The notes under the pieces were generated by a model, which had not been told where the DNA came from, searched no databases, and saw nothing but the letters and a program-made list of their open reading frames with translations. From Desmodesmus armatus (lineage: Eukaryota > Chlorophyta > Chlorophyceae > Sphaeropleales > Scenedesmaceae), in contig VIIQ02000644.1 in the NCBI GenBank assembly GCA_007449985.2, positions 186,001 to 250,000 of the forward strand: 64,000 bases of DNA. Reading direction: 5' to 3'. Positions 34,412 through 45,972 of this stretch are shown in pieces (the first letter of the stretch is position 1; every line of letters starts with the position of its first letter). A program made the position numbers and the translations under genes.

Positions 34412-35504
34412 TGTTATGAGTAAGCTCGATACTTTATCTTTCCTCGGAGAAGGATTCCGAAGGATCCTTCGGAGTGACTGGGGGGCACCAAAATAGTAAT
34501 AAACCAATGACCTTCTTAGTAACGGCCAACAACGGCCACAACGGCCGCCTCAAACCAGAGCCGCCCGACTCATACAACGCTACACAAGCAACAGACGGTT
34601 TCTGTACGATGCTGAAGGGCAGTAGCGAGCTGCTACTGCAGTGTCCGACCGTGCCACCTGTCCTGCAGGATTATCTGTTTGACGCAAGCCGTAGCCATAC
34701 AATGCTCGAATGTAATGCTGAAGACCATTATAAAGCATTGGAGACGCAAACAAGGGACTCTACGGTCACCAGTGCTGTGTTCGATGACTGGATCGACCCA
34801 ACCGAGGCACTCTGAAACACTACTGTTGCGCCTGCCATCAAAAACTCGAAAGAACGCAGCTGTTTTGGCTGAGCATGGAAGAATGCAAAGGTGCGAGTGG
34901 GGCGATGCCTCACCTACACTGCCACGGTGGCAGTGCCACCAGGTGTCTCTGCAGAAACCAATCAGAAACCCCTGTCCAGGATGCCCATGGGGGGTGGGGG
35001 GGGGGGAGCGTGAGGGGGTCTACCCCCTCACAGAAGCAACAATGTCAATAGTAGCAGCCGCATCGGCTTCAAAGCAACGCCCAGGGGGAGGGGGGACCCA
35101 CCCCCCTCCCCCCCCTGCAAGGGGTACCCTCAGGGGGGCAATTACCTCCGATCAGGGCATTGCCTCCAACCACTTCGACGGGGTCACCGCGGACGGGCAC
35201 GGTAGCGCCGATTTTGGTTGTCAACGGCCTGTCACAACCGTAATCCGGTTGGTCGGTCGAAGGCCAGTCGACCTTTCGGCATCAAGTACGAGCCCTGCGC
35301 TCATGCTCGACACTTCCAGTTCCTTCTGGTTATCTTTCCTACATCAATCCCAGTTGTATCTGTTATCTTGTTCGGTCATTGGTAACCTCGTCGTTCGCAG
35401 GATTCCCTGAGTCCGAGCCCAGACTCTCTTCATGGCATCCAAAGTCATAGGAAAGTCTAGTCTTGGCATGCATGCATTGATAGAGCGCTCCATAGCTCTC
35501 AGCA
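34412..35504 (+). repeat. 5' LTR, interrupted
   Basis: LTR sequence is at 34412-34441 and 35212-35504. The join in the intact 3' LTR reads CTTTATCTTTTGGTTG, which fixes the insertion point. TG...CA ends are present. Confidence 0.95.
34442..35211 (+). mobile_element. 770-bp insertion within the 5' LTR
   Basis: Absent from the 3' LTR, so it arrived after the retrotransposon. It is bordered by TTT on both sides, compatible with a 3-bp target duplication, though a homopolymer makes this uncertain. It begins CCTCGGAGAAGGATTCCGAA, related in inverted orientation to 33122-33157. It contains a 102-codon frame (34510-34815, MTFLVTANNGHNG...) with no recognised domain, and ends with G- and C-rich blocks at 34989-35140. 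No clear terminal inverted repeats were seen. Class unknown. Confidence 0.7.
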
Positions 35505-35577
35505 AGTTGTAGCGGAGACCTCGGTCTTCGTTGCCCAATTTAGCCCATCAGCTTCCCACTCGCCTTACAATTATCGT

Positions 35578-35916
35578 ATGGAGTTCGAACAGTTCCAGGC
35601 GCAGCTGTCGCAGCAGTCGGAGCAGCTTCAACAGCTGATGCAACAGCTTGCGCTGGAGCAGCAGTCGCGCATGCAGCTGGAACAGCAATTGCAACAGCAG
35701 CATGTGATGCCCAGTGGCAGCAGCAGCCACCCCGCCCCCATGGAGCTTGGGTCGCTGCAGCGCGCCCCACAGCGCAACCCTCAGCAACCCCCTACCAGCG
35801 GCAAAGTGCCCTACTGCAGCTGGCATCACCGCCAAGGGCACTGGACCGCCGACTGTCGTCAGCGTGCTCGCTCAATGCGCACACAGCACCCTGACGGCAA
35901 GGCGGCCAAGCAGTAG
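35578..35916 (+). CDS. Gag fragment: coiled coil plus variant zinc knuckle
   Basis: 112 codons, frame 1, 74 bp after the 5' LTR. The first 45 residues are Gln/Glu/Leu-rich with heptad spacing (coiled coil). The end has C-SWH-HRQG-H-WTAD-C, a CX2CX4HX4C retroviral-type knuckle in which the second Cys is His. A capsid domain, usually several hundred residues, is missing between the LTR and this piece. The frame stops at TAG, and the next Gag-like segment is in another frame. It acts in RNA packaging in intact elements. Confidence 0.7.
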   Translation: MEFEQFQAQLSQQSEQLQQLMQQLALEQQSRMQLEQQLQQQHVMPSGSSSHPAPMELGSLQRAPQRNPQQPPTSGKVPYCSWHHRQGHWTADCRQRARSMRTQHPDGKAAKQ

Positions 35917-35965
35917 TTCGCTACTGCTGTGCTAGGAGTGGGCTGTACTGCAAGGCAAGTCGGCT

Positions 35966-36840
35966 TTGCCCTGCCGTAGCAGTATGGGAAGCCTACTAGG
36001 TTCCAGTCTTCGGTCTTCTAGCAGCCCAGGTTCCCCCCTCCCCGGTGTTCAGTTCAGCTGGCGTGCGGGGCAGTGTGCTAGGCCAGCTACTGCCCTAAGA
36101 GCTACCACCCCTGTCCCAGGCAAACCCAGCGCTGGTCGTGTGCGTAACAGGGACAGACAGGATTGGCAGCTTTGCCCTGAGGAAGCAGCAAAATATGCAG
36201 CGCAGTTTGGGGGCTTTCAGACAGCACTGTGCCAGGCAAGTCCAGGTGACCCGACTTGGCAGGCCAGCCAGTCTCGCCTCCGGCAGTCGTGCGCTGGCGA
36301 ATGGGCTTACAGCCCTGACGCCATGTCCTTTGGTGACTTTCAGCGGCATTCCGAAGTCGCGGGAGACAACTATTGGATCTGTGCCCCTTTCCGCTCAGCA
36401 GGCAGCCTCCTCAAGCATTACCTCACACAGCGCCAGCAGCACAACAGCAGACTCGACGATACCTTCCCACTGATGGAGTCCGTCTTCCTGGTGCCGAAAC
36501 TCACCAAGAAGCCATGGTGGCCCCTCACCCACAGCTTTCAGATCATCCATGAGTACCCTGCTGGTACTCCCGGCTTGTTTCAGGAGCCCCAGCCTGACGG
36601 CAGTTGGCAGGACATGGGCCCACTCAGGTGGCCTGTGGTGGTGCTGCGGGATTCCCCTCTCCGCCTCAGGTCAGCTTCAGCTGGGCGCGGCTATGGCCCT
36701 GCCTTTCAGCCCCTTCAGGTTCCCATCACGGCCACCTCCACCCAGGGTCTCTACTACGAGCGCATTGGGAGGCCCACTGCGTCTCAGGTTGCGCCCTCAC
36801 CAGCACAGCCCTCCCCCGGTTGGACCCCATCGCCAGCACT
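35966..36840 (+). CDS. Gag/Pol linker segment of the retrotransposon
   Basis: Open in frame 2 up to the protease overlap, continuing out of frame to 37120. It contains [34 protein letters not shown] and [14 protein letters not shown] recall similar blocks from green-algal retroelements upstream of the protease, but I cannot name the domain. Protein from this frame must shift back by one base before the protease frame begins at about 36828, either by ribosomal frameshifting or because the region is damaged. Confidence 0.5.
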
Positions 36841-39800
36841 GTTATCAGGCTCCGTGTTTCTGTTCGTGGGCAGCATTTGGTTGCATTGCTGGATTCTGGT
36901 GCTACTGACAACTACGTTGACACCAGGTGGGCTACGGAGTTGTCACTTCCTGCTACATCTGTTCCAGGCAAGTCTGTCAAGCTTGCCAATGGCATGTTGC
37001 AGGATGCATCCCAGCAAATTGCTGCATTACCTTTTAGGATTGGCTCTTTCAAGGATTCCCAGCCCTTTACTGTCACTGACCTGGCAGTCGATGACATTGT
37101 CCTTGGGAAGCCTTGGTTGACTTTTCACAACCCTTGCATTGATTGGTCAAGCAATCTTGTCGTTCTCACATCTAAGGGTGTTCAGCATACCCTGCCAAAT
37201 GTTGTTGCTGACCCCGAGGATGTTAGCTTGATCTCGGCTATGGCAGCAGTCAAGTCTGTTGAGCGTGGTGCATCTGCATTTTTGGCGGTTCTTACTGAGG
37301 TGCAGTCAGGTCCTGATGCTCCTGAGCCTGACGCCTTTGCCTCAGCTGTTGCTGACATGCCTCTGCCTGCCTGTCACGGCAGTTCGGCCACTCAAGTGCG
37401 CCATGTGCTGTTGAAGCACAAGGGTGTGTTCAGCAAGGTCACAGGTCTGCCACCCCTGCGTGGGGTTGAGCATGACATTTTACTGCAGCCAGGGGCCAAG
37501 CCTCCGTTTGGTCCCATCTACCAGCTGAGCCCTTTTGAGCTGGAGGAGTGCAAGCGTCAGCTAACTGAGCTGATTGAGAAGGATTTCATTCAGCCCAGCA
37601 AGTCACCTTATGGTGCACCCATCCTTTTTGTGCGCAAGAAGAATGGGAAGCTGCGCATGTGTGTTGACTACAGGGCACTCAACAAGCTCACTGTTAAGAA
37701 TCGGTACCCTTTGCCTCGTATTGATGAGTTGCTTGACAGGTTGCATAATGCCACTGTGTTTTCCAAGCTTGACTTGGACAGTGCATACCACCAGGTTAGA
37801 ATTGAGGAGAAAGACATTCCTAAAACTGCATTCAGGACCCGTTACGGTCACTATGAGTGGAAGGTGTTGCCTTTTGGTCTCACCAATGCACCTGCCACTT
37901 TCCAAGGTCTCATGCATCATGTATTGCATGCGTATCTGGACCGTTTTGTCATTGTGTATCTGGATGACATCTTGGTTTACTCTGCTACTGAGGCTGAGCA
38001 TGCCCAGCATCTGGATTTGGTGTTGCAAGCATTGGAGGAAAATCAGCTACATGCTGGCCTCACTAAGTGTGCTTTTGGTCTGAATACTGTGGAGTTCTTG
38101 GGCCATGTGGTGTCCCCAGATGGCATCCGTCCTGATCCGGCCAAGATTTCTGCCGTTCAGGATTGGCCCGCTCCCAGTAATATGCATCAAGTGCGGCAGT
38201 TTTTGGGGCTCACCTCCTACTATCGCAAGTTCATTCGGCATTACAGCAGCATGGCTCTGCCTTTGACAGAGCTCACTCGAGAGCACTCCCCCTGGCGTTG
38301 GCGCCCAGCGGTGGAGCAGCAGGCTTTTGAGGCCTTGAAGCAGGCCGTCTCCACAGCCCCTGCTCTCGTGATGCCAGACCCCAGCCGCCCTTATCAGGTG
38401 TTTACTGATGCATCAGGTTTTGCTTTGGGTGCTGTTTTACTGCAGGATCATGGTCACGGTCTGCAGCCAGTTGCTTACATCAGCAAGAAGCTGTCTGATA
38501 CTGAGAAGCGGTACCCTACTGGCGACCGTGAAATGTTGGGTATTGTGCATGCATTGCAGCAGTGGCGCTGCTACCTTGAGGGTGCTGAGTTCACTGTGAA
38601 CTCTGACCACCTGAATCATACATGGTTTGCAGCCAAGAAGGCTCAAAACATGTCACGTCGTCAAGCGAAGTGGACTGAGTGGCTTGAGTCTTACTACGGT
38701 GGTGTTGATATTCAGTGGAAGGAAGGCAAGGCCAACCCTGCTGACCCCTTGTCACGTCGGCCTGACCTTGCAACCATGTCCACTGTGCATGATGCTTCTT
38801 TTGTGGATGAGTTGCGTGTTGCATATGAGCAGGATCCCTACTACTTGCGTGCTCCCAAGTACCTGAAGTGCCAACACGGCATTTGGTACATGCATGATCG
38901 CATTGCTATCCCCGCCTGCAAGCCCCTCAAGCTACAGGTGTTGCGAGAGTGTCATGACTGTCCAAGCGCTGGCCACTTGGGTGTTGCTAAAACCCTGCAG
39001 CGCGTTGCTGAGCGCTTTTGGTGGCCACACCTGGCTAGGACAGTCCGCAATTATGTTGTGTCTTGTCCATCGTGTCAGCTGAACAAGCCCAGCACACAAG
39101 CACCAGCTGGCTTGTTGCACCCTTTGCCCATTCCCACCCATAAGTTTGAGTGCATTTCCTTGGATCTCATCACTGACCTTCCACCAACTAAGCATGGTCA
39201 TGATGCTGTGCTTACCATTGTGGACCGTCTTACTAAATTTGTGCGGTTCATTCCCACAACCAAGGGTGCAGGTGCTGACCCCATTGCATCGCTTGTGCGC
39301 AAAGAGTGGTTTAGGACCTTTGGATTGCCAAGAAGCATTGTTTCTGATCGCGACAGGCGCTTCTTGAGCAAGTTCTGGCGTGCATTGTTTTCTGCATTAG
39401 GCACTGATTTGAAGTTTTCTACTGCTTTTTATCCCCAGACTGACGGCCAGTCTGAGCGTGCTAATCGCACATTGGAGGAGTACTTGCGGCATTTTGTTTC
39501 TCCCCGGCAGGATGATTGGGATGATTGGCTGGACTTGGCTGAGTACGCCATCAATGACTCTGTCAACCCAGCCACAGGTTACTCTCCATTTTTCTTGTGT
39601 TTTGGCCAGAGCCCTTTGTCTGTGTTGGATGTTGCATTAGGCCCTGTCTTGGTGCCAGCAGCCCAAGTGACTGCTGATGACATGCATTCTGTCTTACAGC
39701 ATGCCAAGACCAACTTGCATGCCGCCCAGCAGCGTATGATGGCACAACAGAATGCGCATCGTCGTGACGTTACTTTTTCTGTAGGTGACCTTGTGCGCTT

Positions 39801-40263
39801 GTCGGCAGCCAACCTTTCCTTGCCCAGCACTATGAGCAAGAAGCTTGCTGCTAAGTATCTGGGACCCTTCCCAGTACAGCAGGTCATCAGCCCTGTCGCA
39901 TACAGGCTGAAGCTGCCTCCTACTCTCAAGGTGCACCCTGTGTTCCATGTCAGTCTTTTGCAACCCTGGCACACACACCCAGTGTTGCCGCACCCTGCTG
40001 TCATGTCTCGTCCTCCTCCTGTTGATGTTGAAGAGGACCGCTTCTATGTTGAGAAGCTTTTGGATAAGCGGCAGCGCAAGCGTGGTCGTGGTGTGAGCAT
40101 TGAGTACCTTGTGCGGTGGCGTGGCTATGGCCCTGAGGATGACATGTGGATAAATGTGAAGCAGATTGATGATGATGTTGTTGAGGATTATGAAGCCATC
40201 CACCATGCTGCATTGCCTGTTGCTACTCGCAGCACGCGCCGTAGCCCTCGCAGGCGCCAATGA
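36604..40263 (+). CDS. Pol polyprotein: protease, reverse transcriptase, RNase H, integrase, chromodomain
   Basis: An uninterrupted 1219-codon frame. The first 75 residues are probably out-of-frame noise; real protein starts near [12 protein letters not shown]. The protease active site is DSGA (residue 97). The reverse transcriptase has [19 protein letters not shown] and YLDD (residue 452). RNase H starts [13 protein letters not shown] (about 600). The integrase has its HHCC zinc site (GHLGVAKT ... CPSCQ, 789-821) and the D, D and E of the DDE core (LDLI, SDRDRRF, QSERAN). It ends with a chromodomain ([16 protein letters not shown], about 1175-1190). Chromodomains of this class steer integration to modified chromatin. 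All catalytic residues I could check are intact, and the stop is followed by the polypurine tract. Confidence 0.95.
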   Translation: MAGHGPTQVACGGAAGFPSPPQVSFSWARLWPCLSAPSGSHHGHLHPGSLLRAHWEAHCVSGCALTSTALPRLDPIASTVIRLRVSVRGQHLVALLDSGATDNYVDTRWATELSLPATSVPGKSVKLANGMLQDASQQIAALPFRIGSFKDSQPFTVTDLAVDDIVLGKPWLTFHNPCIDWSSNLVVLTSKGVQHTLPNVVADPEDVSLISAMAAVKSVERGASAFLAVLTEVQSGPDAPEPDAFASAVADMPLPACHGSSATQVRHVLLKHKGVFSKVTGLPPLRGVEHDILLQPGAKPPFGPIYQLSPFELEECKRQLTELIEKDFIQPSKSPYGAPILFVRKKNGKLRMCVDYRALNKLTVKNRYPLPRIDELLDRLHNATVFSKLDLDSAYHQVRIEEKDIPKTAFRTRYGHYEWKVLPFGLTNAPATFQGLMHHVLHAYLDRFVIVYLDDILVYSATEAEHAQHLDLVLQALEENQLHAGLTKCAFGLNTVEFLGHVVSPDGIRPDPAKISAVQDWPAPSNMHQVRQFLGLTSYYRKFIRHYSSMALPLTELTREHSPWRWRPAVEQQAFEALKQAVSTAPALVMPDPSRPYQVFTDASGFALGAVLLQDHGHGLQPVAYISKKLSDTEKRYPTGDREMLGIVHALQQWRCYLEGAEFTVNSDHLNHTWFAAKKAQNMSRRQAKWTEWLESYYGGVDIQWKEGKANPADPLSRRPDLATMSTVHDASFVDELRVAYEQDPYYLRAPKYLKCQHGIWYMHDRIAIPACKPLKLQVLRECHDCPSAGHLGVAKTLQRVAERFWWPHLARTVRNYVVSCPSCQLNKPSTQAPAGLLHPLPIPTHKFECISLDLITDLPPTKHGHDAVLTIVDRLTKFVRFIPTTKGAGADPIASLVRKEWFRTFGLPRSIVSDRDRRFLSKFWRALFSALGTDLKFSTAFYPQTDGQSERANRTLEEYLRHFVSPRQDDWDDWLDLAEYAINDSVNPATGYSPFFLCFGQSPLSVLDVALGPVLVPAAQVTADDMHSVLQHAKTNLHAAQQRMMAQQNAHRRDVTFSVGDLVRLSAANLSLPSTMSKKLAAKYLGPFPVQQVISPVAYRLKLPPTLKVHPVFHVSLLQPWHTHPVLPHPAVMSRPPPVDVEEDRFYVEKLLDKRQRKRGRGVSIEYLVRWRGYGPEDDMWINVKQIDDDVVEDYEAIHHAALPVATRSTRRSPRRRQ

Positions 40264-40276
40264 GGACATTGGCGTT

Positions 40277-40290
40277 GAAAAGGGGGGGCG
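40277..40290 (+). promoter_or_regulatory. Polypurine tract of the retrotransposon
   Basis: GAAAAGGGGGGGCG lies 3 bp upstream of the 3' LTR start, the expected site for plus-strand DNA priming. Confidence 0.8.
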
Positions 40291-40293
40291 TGA

Positions 40294-40613
40294 TGTTATG
40301 AGTAAGCTCGATACTTTATCTTTTGGTTGTCAACGGCCTGTCACAACCGTAATCCGGTTGGTCGGTCGAAGGCCAGTCGACCTTTCGGCATCAAGTACGA
40401 GCCCTGCGCTCATGCTCGACACTTCCAGTTCCTTCTGGTTATCTTTCCTACATCAATCCCAGTTGTATCTGTTATCTTGTTCGGTCATTGGTAACCTCGT
40501 CGTTCGCAGGATTCCCTGAGTCCGAGCCCAGACTCTCTTCATGGCATCCAAAGTCATAGGAAAGTCTAGTCTTGGCATGCATGCATTGATAGAGCGCTCC
40601 ATAGCTCTCAGCA
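40294..40613 (+). repeat. 3' LTR, 320 bp, intact
   Basis: Begins TGTTATGAGTAAGCTCGATA and ends GCTCTCAGCA. It is the uninterrupted counterpart of the 5' LTR. Confidence 0.95.
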
Positions 40614-42292
40614 TTAGGAGATGCGCACTGCCCCCCTTGGGGAGGGGCACTTTGGTACTTGATAGAGCACGCTGCAATGGTATTGCCTGTGGCAGTCGTC
40701 GCAATGAGCCCAGCCCAGTCAGCCATCAATTCCAGCCGCTGAGCTGACACGTTTGTGGGAAGATGTGGACTCCATGTGGTCTGCAACGCCAGTCAGTTGC
40801 CAGTCACTGGCCAGTCACGACTGTACTGCACACCCGATGTGCGGCAACCATCGCTGCCAATACAAGCTCGCAGGTTATCGACAACTCATCACAAGCAATA
40901 GACAGAATAGCACTGCAGGCAGCATTGCTGCCCTGTAAAGTGTGAGCCAAGGTGTGGCCTTGGCCTACCCAAGTCAACAGCTAGCAACAAACAATGGTCG
41001 GTGTTGGCAAGGTCATGGTAATGGTCGCATTGCATACAACACAGCTTGGTTCAGCCCATGTCACTGTGACTGCTGTGAATGTTCCATGTACATTTCTAGA
41101 GCGATTGCTTTGAAAGGAGCGAAGGAGCCCTCCCAAATCTCTGTTGACTGCATGACAAGTGTGCCGCCAGCGGATGTTACTGTGTGGTGGCCTGAGGGCC
41201 GTGTTTGCTTGGCCCTTCGGGTAGTGCGCATGTTGCGGCACAACATCCACACTCAGGAGGTGTAGCTGCCCCTTTTCCCTTACTAACAGCTGGTCCCTGC
41301 CTCTGCCCTCTGCACATGCAGTGTGGTGGTGCGCCCATGCCATGATGGTGCTGGCCCCCCAATCAACCTTGTCAGTCAAAACAGCACTTCCTGCACCCAA
41401 TGGTGCTTACCCCTGATTCACTCTCCCCAATCGCCATGCGCCCTGTCTAACACAAGCATGGTGAGGGCCAGCGGCAATTGCAGCCCTTGCATTGCATATC
41501 TGCCCTGCAAGGGCGTCTGCTGTGCTTGGGGCTGAGCAATTGCGACAACCATCAGCTAACTTACTGACAAGACACACACAGCAGTTGCAGAGGTGCCACA
41601 ATTAAATCTCCAGCTATATTGCGCTAGCATAACTTTTGGGCATGGGCCTGTGCCCGAGTGGTGTAGCCCTGCTGACACTGCTGCCGCGCTTCAGCCCATG
41701 CGCTGAGAGCTGCCCTGCGCTTATGGTGAGTCACCAGAGATGGCTTTTGGAAAGGCTTGCCATGACTCGTGCTGCAAGTCCTCTCATCCAGAGCAGCAAA
41801 GACCACGCCAGCCTCTGCAATTGCTCTGCCGCAGCATGTACAGACCGCTGTCAGCGTGTACTGATTGGTGGATGGGAAGTATGATTCACTTGATCAGCAG
41901 CTTGAGATCAGGAAAGAGGGCAGCTTAGGACAAGGAAAGAGGGCAGGCAGGCCAACACCATGGGCACAGTTGGCAACAGCGGCAAGCAAACTGCTGACTG
42001 GCTGCTGTACATGTATGGGTCTGCATTGGTAGGTCAAAGGAGTCTCACAAGGGACTCACATGTATGTGCACGGTATCACCCTCCGCTCCCCTTTCCTTGC
42101 GACTGTGGTGACAGTTGCAACGTGACATGATCACACAAGTGTGTTCTGACCGAAAGCTTTCACATCAAGGGGGGAGGGCTCACACTTACCAGGTGAAGTT
42201 GCTGCCAAGTTGTTTGCGCTTGTCTATTCCTCAAACAGTCCTGCCACACCGAGGTCCCTCCCTGCTCACCACCCACTCCACAGACTTGCACA
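40614..42292. other. Spacer upstream of HCF244, no gene recognised
   Basis: Short open frames on both strands have no family signature or splice support. Bases 41900-41960 hold small direct repeats of GGAAAGAGGGCAG. The HCF244 promoter should lie in its last few hundred bases. Confidence 0.4.
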
Positions 42293-45200
42293 ATGCAGAC
42301 CGCGATGCAGGGCAGAGCCGTCAACAGCTTACCTGGACTTGGACGTGGTGGTCTGCCTTGCCGCAGTGCAAACCGGACTCCAGGTGCGTGTGCGCTTGTG
42401 TCCACAAACTGCAGGATTGTGAGGGCATGTTGCATCCTTCGCCAAAGGCCAGCCTGATCGCTCCGGTGTAGCCAAGACGTCTATTTATTGCTTCAATTGT
42501 ATACAAGATATGCCAACCGCTGACGACCGGTCTGCCCCTTGGTGTGCCTGTGTGACCTGTTGCTGCTTGTGATGGTTTGTGGTGCATGCAGTCTTCCGCA
42601 GCAGCAGCAGCCGCAGTGTGCAGCGTATCAGCGCACAAGCAGCAGGAGCAGCAGTAGGAGGCACGCCAGTGCCCAAGAACTCCATCCTAGTGGTGGGAGG
42701 CACAGGTACACTTGGGCGGCAAGTGGTGCGGAAGGCCCTAGATGAGGGCTATGAGGTCCGCTGCATTGTGAAGCCCAGGATGAACCCTGCAGACTTCTTG
42801 CGCGACTGGGGAGCCACCACAGTGCAGGTAGGGATGCAGCTGGGGAGCTTGAGGGGTGGGACATTGAAGCATTTGACACTGAGGCTGCACAGCCTGCCAG
42901 CTGCAATGGTGACAGCAGTAGGCAGTGAAGGTCCCTGTAGGGTGTGTCCCTGTGGCTTTGCATGTGCTGCGGGTGCTCTGTGATTTTGTGGGGGTGGGTG
43001 TCAGGGGGTCACTGTCGGGCACAAGTGTGTGCACTCATCACAGTTTTGTCGCGCAAGCTATGCGCGAGCTGTTGATGGTCTTCAGCAGTGTTTTCAAGCC
43101 CCTTGCTGCAGAGGAGGGGTAAGGGCACATAAGCAGCAAGTGCTGAATAGCAGAAGGGCCAATGCGGGGTGGCAGCCAGTGTGTGTCTGCTGGTACAGTG
43201 CAGAGACCCGGGGAGACCACACAAAATCCCGGCCATCACAAGAGTCCTCTTTGACAGTATCATACTGCGTGGTGCCTTCTGTCCTGCAGGCCGACCTGAC
43301 CGACCCAACCTCCCTGCCAGCCACCCTAGTGGGTATCAGCGCCATCATTGACTGTGCCACAGCTCGCCCAGAGGAGAGCACACAAAAGGTTGACTGGGAG
43401 GGCAAGGTTGCCCTTATTCAGGCTGCACAGGTGGGTGGGCTGGTGGTGTGTCAGCAGAGAGTGTACATGTACTATGATGTGAGGTTTGTGTGGTGCAAGG
43501 GCAGTGGTGTAGTGAAGGTGATAGATGGGAGGGCAAGGTTGCCCTTATTCAGGCTGCACAGGTGGGTGAGCTGGTTGTGTGTCAGCAGAGAGTGTAAATG
43601 TACTATGATGTGAGGTTTGGTGTGGTGCAAGGGTAGTGGTGTTCTTGTAGTGAAGGTGGTAGATAGGAGGGTAAGGTTGCTCTTATTCAGGCTGCACAGG
43701 TGGGTGGGCTGGTTGTGTGTCAGCAGAGAGTGTACATGTACTATGATGTGAGATTTGGTGTGGTGCAAGGGTAGTGGTGCTCTTGTATTGAAGGTGGTAG
43801 ATGGGAGGGCAAGGTTGCTTTCCTTAAGGCAGCACAGGTTGGTGAGCTGGTGGTGTGTGGTTTGGTCTAGTGCGAGGGTGGTGCTGTTGTAGTGCTGTAC
43901 AGGTTCCGATGGCAGATAGGTGGGGGGTGACAGTGTGGCCAGTACAGCATGCAGCAGATTGCGGTAGCAAACTGCAGGCCGAAACACCCTGATTGTCAAT
44001 CAGCGCATGTTGTATCACAACTAACGTATAAGGTATCTTGTGTCTGTTGCAGGCGATGGGCATCCGGCGGTACATCTTCATGTCCATCTTCAACTGCGAC
44101 AAGCACCCAGAGGTGCCGCTGATGAACATCAAGGCAGCCACAGAGGACTTCCTCAAAAGCAGCAGCTTGCCACACACCACCCTGCGGCTGTGCGGCTTCC
44201 ACCAGGTGCGCTGTCTTGGTGCTGCTGCCTGCGGGTGTGGGTGGGCGGGATAAGTGGATTGAAGCTTGATGTATGGACAGGGAGACTGTGGGACTTTTGG
44301 GTTGCAACTGGTGGGCGGCTTGGGTGCTACCTGCAGCCAAGTTTGCGTGTTGACCCTGTGCCCTGGCTGGTTGTGTGGATATGGTTCTCTGTAGTCTAGA
44401 AGTTGGTGACGGGGTTGTCAACGGCAGGTTGGTGCCGCGCATACCAAGCCAACTTGTGAACTTAGCCCTCTGGGGTGTTGGCTGCTGCTGCTGTGATTGT
44501 GCCTGTGCAGGCAGTGATTGGCAACTATGCAGTGCCAATCTTGGAAGACAAGACAGTATGGGGAACCAACGATGACTCACGGACAGCTTACATGGACACA
44601 CAGGTGGGTGAAAGCACAAGCAGCAGCAGGGCTACCAGATGACGCATGCTGTGCATCTGCGTGACAGTACAGCACACCACATACGCGAGCACCAGTATTG
44701 CAGCCTAAGCCAAACCCTGTCAGCGTACTCCTGTAGCAGCAAGCCGTCTCGAAACGTGTTGTGCCTCTCGTACTTCCTCTTGCCTTCGTCATCCATCGTC
44801 CTCCATTCTTGACATCTGAACAGCACGTTTTGTGTCCACGCTCTGTTGATCAACACATCTGGCTGTGCTGATGTGTTTGTGTGATCCCCTGCTGCAGGAC
44901 ATCGCCCGCTTGACGCTTGCAGCGCTGCGCAGCGACGCATGCGTCGGCCGCACCCTCACATTCGCAGGCCCCCAGGCGTATACCACCCGGGAGGTCATTG
45001 ACATGTGCGCCAGCATGAGCGACAGTAATGCACAGGTCACCAGCGTACCCACGTGGTTGCTGCGCGCGACGCGCAATGTCCTCAAGAGCGCTGACTGGGC
45101 TCGTGATGCAGCTGACCGCCTGGTGAGTTGATGGGACAAACAATAGTAGGGAGGGTTGATACGTCTGTATGGCAAATTGTCCTGCAGCAGCAGCAGGCAT

Positions 45201-45972
45201 GCAGGTGCAGTGCCACATGGGCGGTGTAAGGCTGTGATGCAGCTGACCATTTGGTGAGTGGCTGGGCGCACTTCTTTGAGCATGCAGCAGTGGGTCCAAG
45301 GTGCAGAGAGCCATGTCGCCATACTGCAGCAGAAGCGTTTTTTTGTGGGTCGACAGTGGGTATCAAACAGCACAGTGGGTATTGGTGCGAGGGGCTCAAT
45401 GTCTCATTCTCATCAAATTCAGAGTTCAGGGCTGTCGCGCGTCGAGTACAGCTGTAGTCAACGCCCAGGATCCTGGACTGACGTGCTGCTGCCTTGCTGT
45501 GCTGCGCAGGCGTTTGCGGAGGTGCTTGCAAACAACGAGAACTGGTCTGCCCCTATGGATGAGACCTATGAGCTGCTGGGTGTGGACCCTGCATCCGTCA
45601 CCGGTCTGGAGCAGTACTTGCAGGTGTGACCACGCAGCTGTGGGGTGTAGTCAGCAGCCAGGCTTGTTACCCAAGGGCATCAGCAGAGGCATTTGGTTGG
45701 TCACACCTGACTGTACAACTCAAAGCAGCAGCAGGGGCATCGGCAGGGGATGGAAAGTGGGTTGGATGCTGTCTCGGACACAGGAGTCGCACAGGAGTGT
45801 CAATCAGTTGGAGCGTTGATAGCATATGAGCGGTTGGGCATGCAAGACCATGGGCGGTGTGCTGATGCTGTGCTGTGCTGTGCTGTGCTGTCTGCAGGAG
45901 TACTTCACCCGCATCATGAAGAAGCTGAAGGAGGTTGGTGCCACAGCCGACAGGACAAACTTCTATGTTTGA
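42293..45972 (+). CDS. HCF244: HCF244/Ycf39-type photosystem II assembly factor
   Basis: Eight in-phase exons: 42293-42383, 42592-42827, 43290-43430, 44053-44205, 44511-44603, 44898-45122, 45510-45623, 45898-45972; 375 residues. Exon 1 is a Gly/Arg/Ser-rich transit peptide starting MQTAMQGRAV. The mature part is an atypical short-chain dehydrogenase: the dinucleotide-binding loop VVGGTGTLGRQVVRKALDEG, then DFLRDWGA, IDCATARPEE, DWEGKVALIQAA, CDKHPEVPLM, AVPILEDKTVWGT, YMDTQDIARLTL, GRTLTFAGPQAYTT, LLGVDP. It closes with EYFTRIMKKLKEVGA, all near-diagnostic of HCF244/Ycf39. In plants and cyanobacteria this protein works at the thylakoid membrane in D1 synthesis and early photosystem II assembly. 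No key motif is missing. Introns 3 and 6 hold copies of the preceding exon ends. Confidence 0.95.
43398..43840 (+). repeat. Exon 3 end of HCF244 copied three times into intron 3
   Basis: The real exon end (GGGAGGGCAAGGTTGCCCTT ... GCTGCACAG, 43398-43430) recurs with its GTGGGTG donor context at 43524-43561, at 43662-43699 and, more decayed, at 43800-43836. The period is 131-138 bp. The intron parts also repeat (GTGTGTCAGCAGAGAGTGTA, CTATGATGTGA). Confidence 0.93.
45233..45262 (+). repeat. Copy of HCF244 exon 6 end and donor in intron 6
   Basis: TGTGATGCAGCTGACCATTT followed by GGTGAGT copies the real edge at 45101-45128 with a few changes, about 130 bp downstream. Confidence 0.85.

Larger units (their letters stand above)
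34407..40618 (+). mobile_element. Ty3/Gypsy chromovirus-type LTR retrotransposon with TTAGG target duplication
   Basis: The element proper is 34412-40613, flanked by the 5-bp duplication TTAGG at 34407-34411 and 40614-40618. The 3' LTR is 40294-40613 (320 bp, starts TGTTATGAG, ends CTCAGCA). The 5' LTR is 34412-35504, the same sequence interrupted by a 770-bp insertion. By eye the two LTRs are identical outside the insertion, so the element moved recently. A polypurine tract precedes the 3' LTR. Pol is intact and ends in a chromodomain. The Gag region is short and broken. The primer-binding site after 35504 does not obviously match a tRNA end I know. Confidence 0.95.

Noticed and set aside
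40942..41265. 107-codon frame after the retrotransposon as a gene
   Set aside because: No recognisable family and several competing frames of equal length; kept only as spacer.
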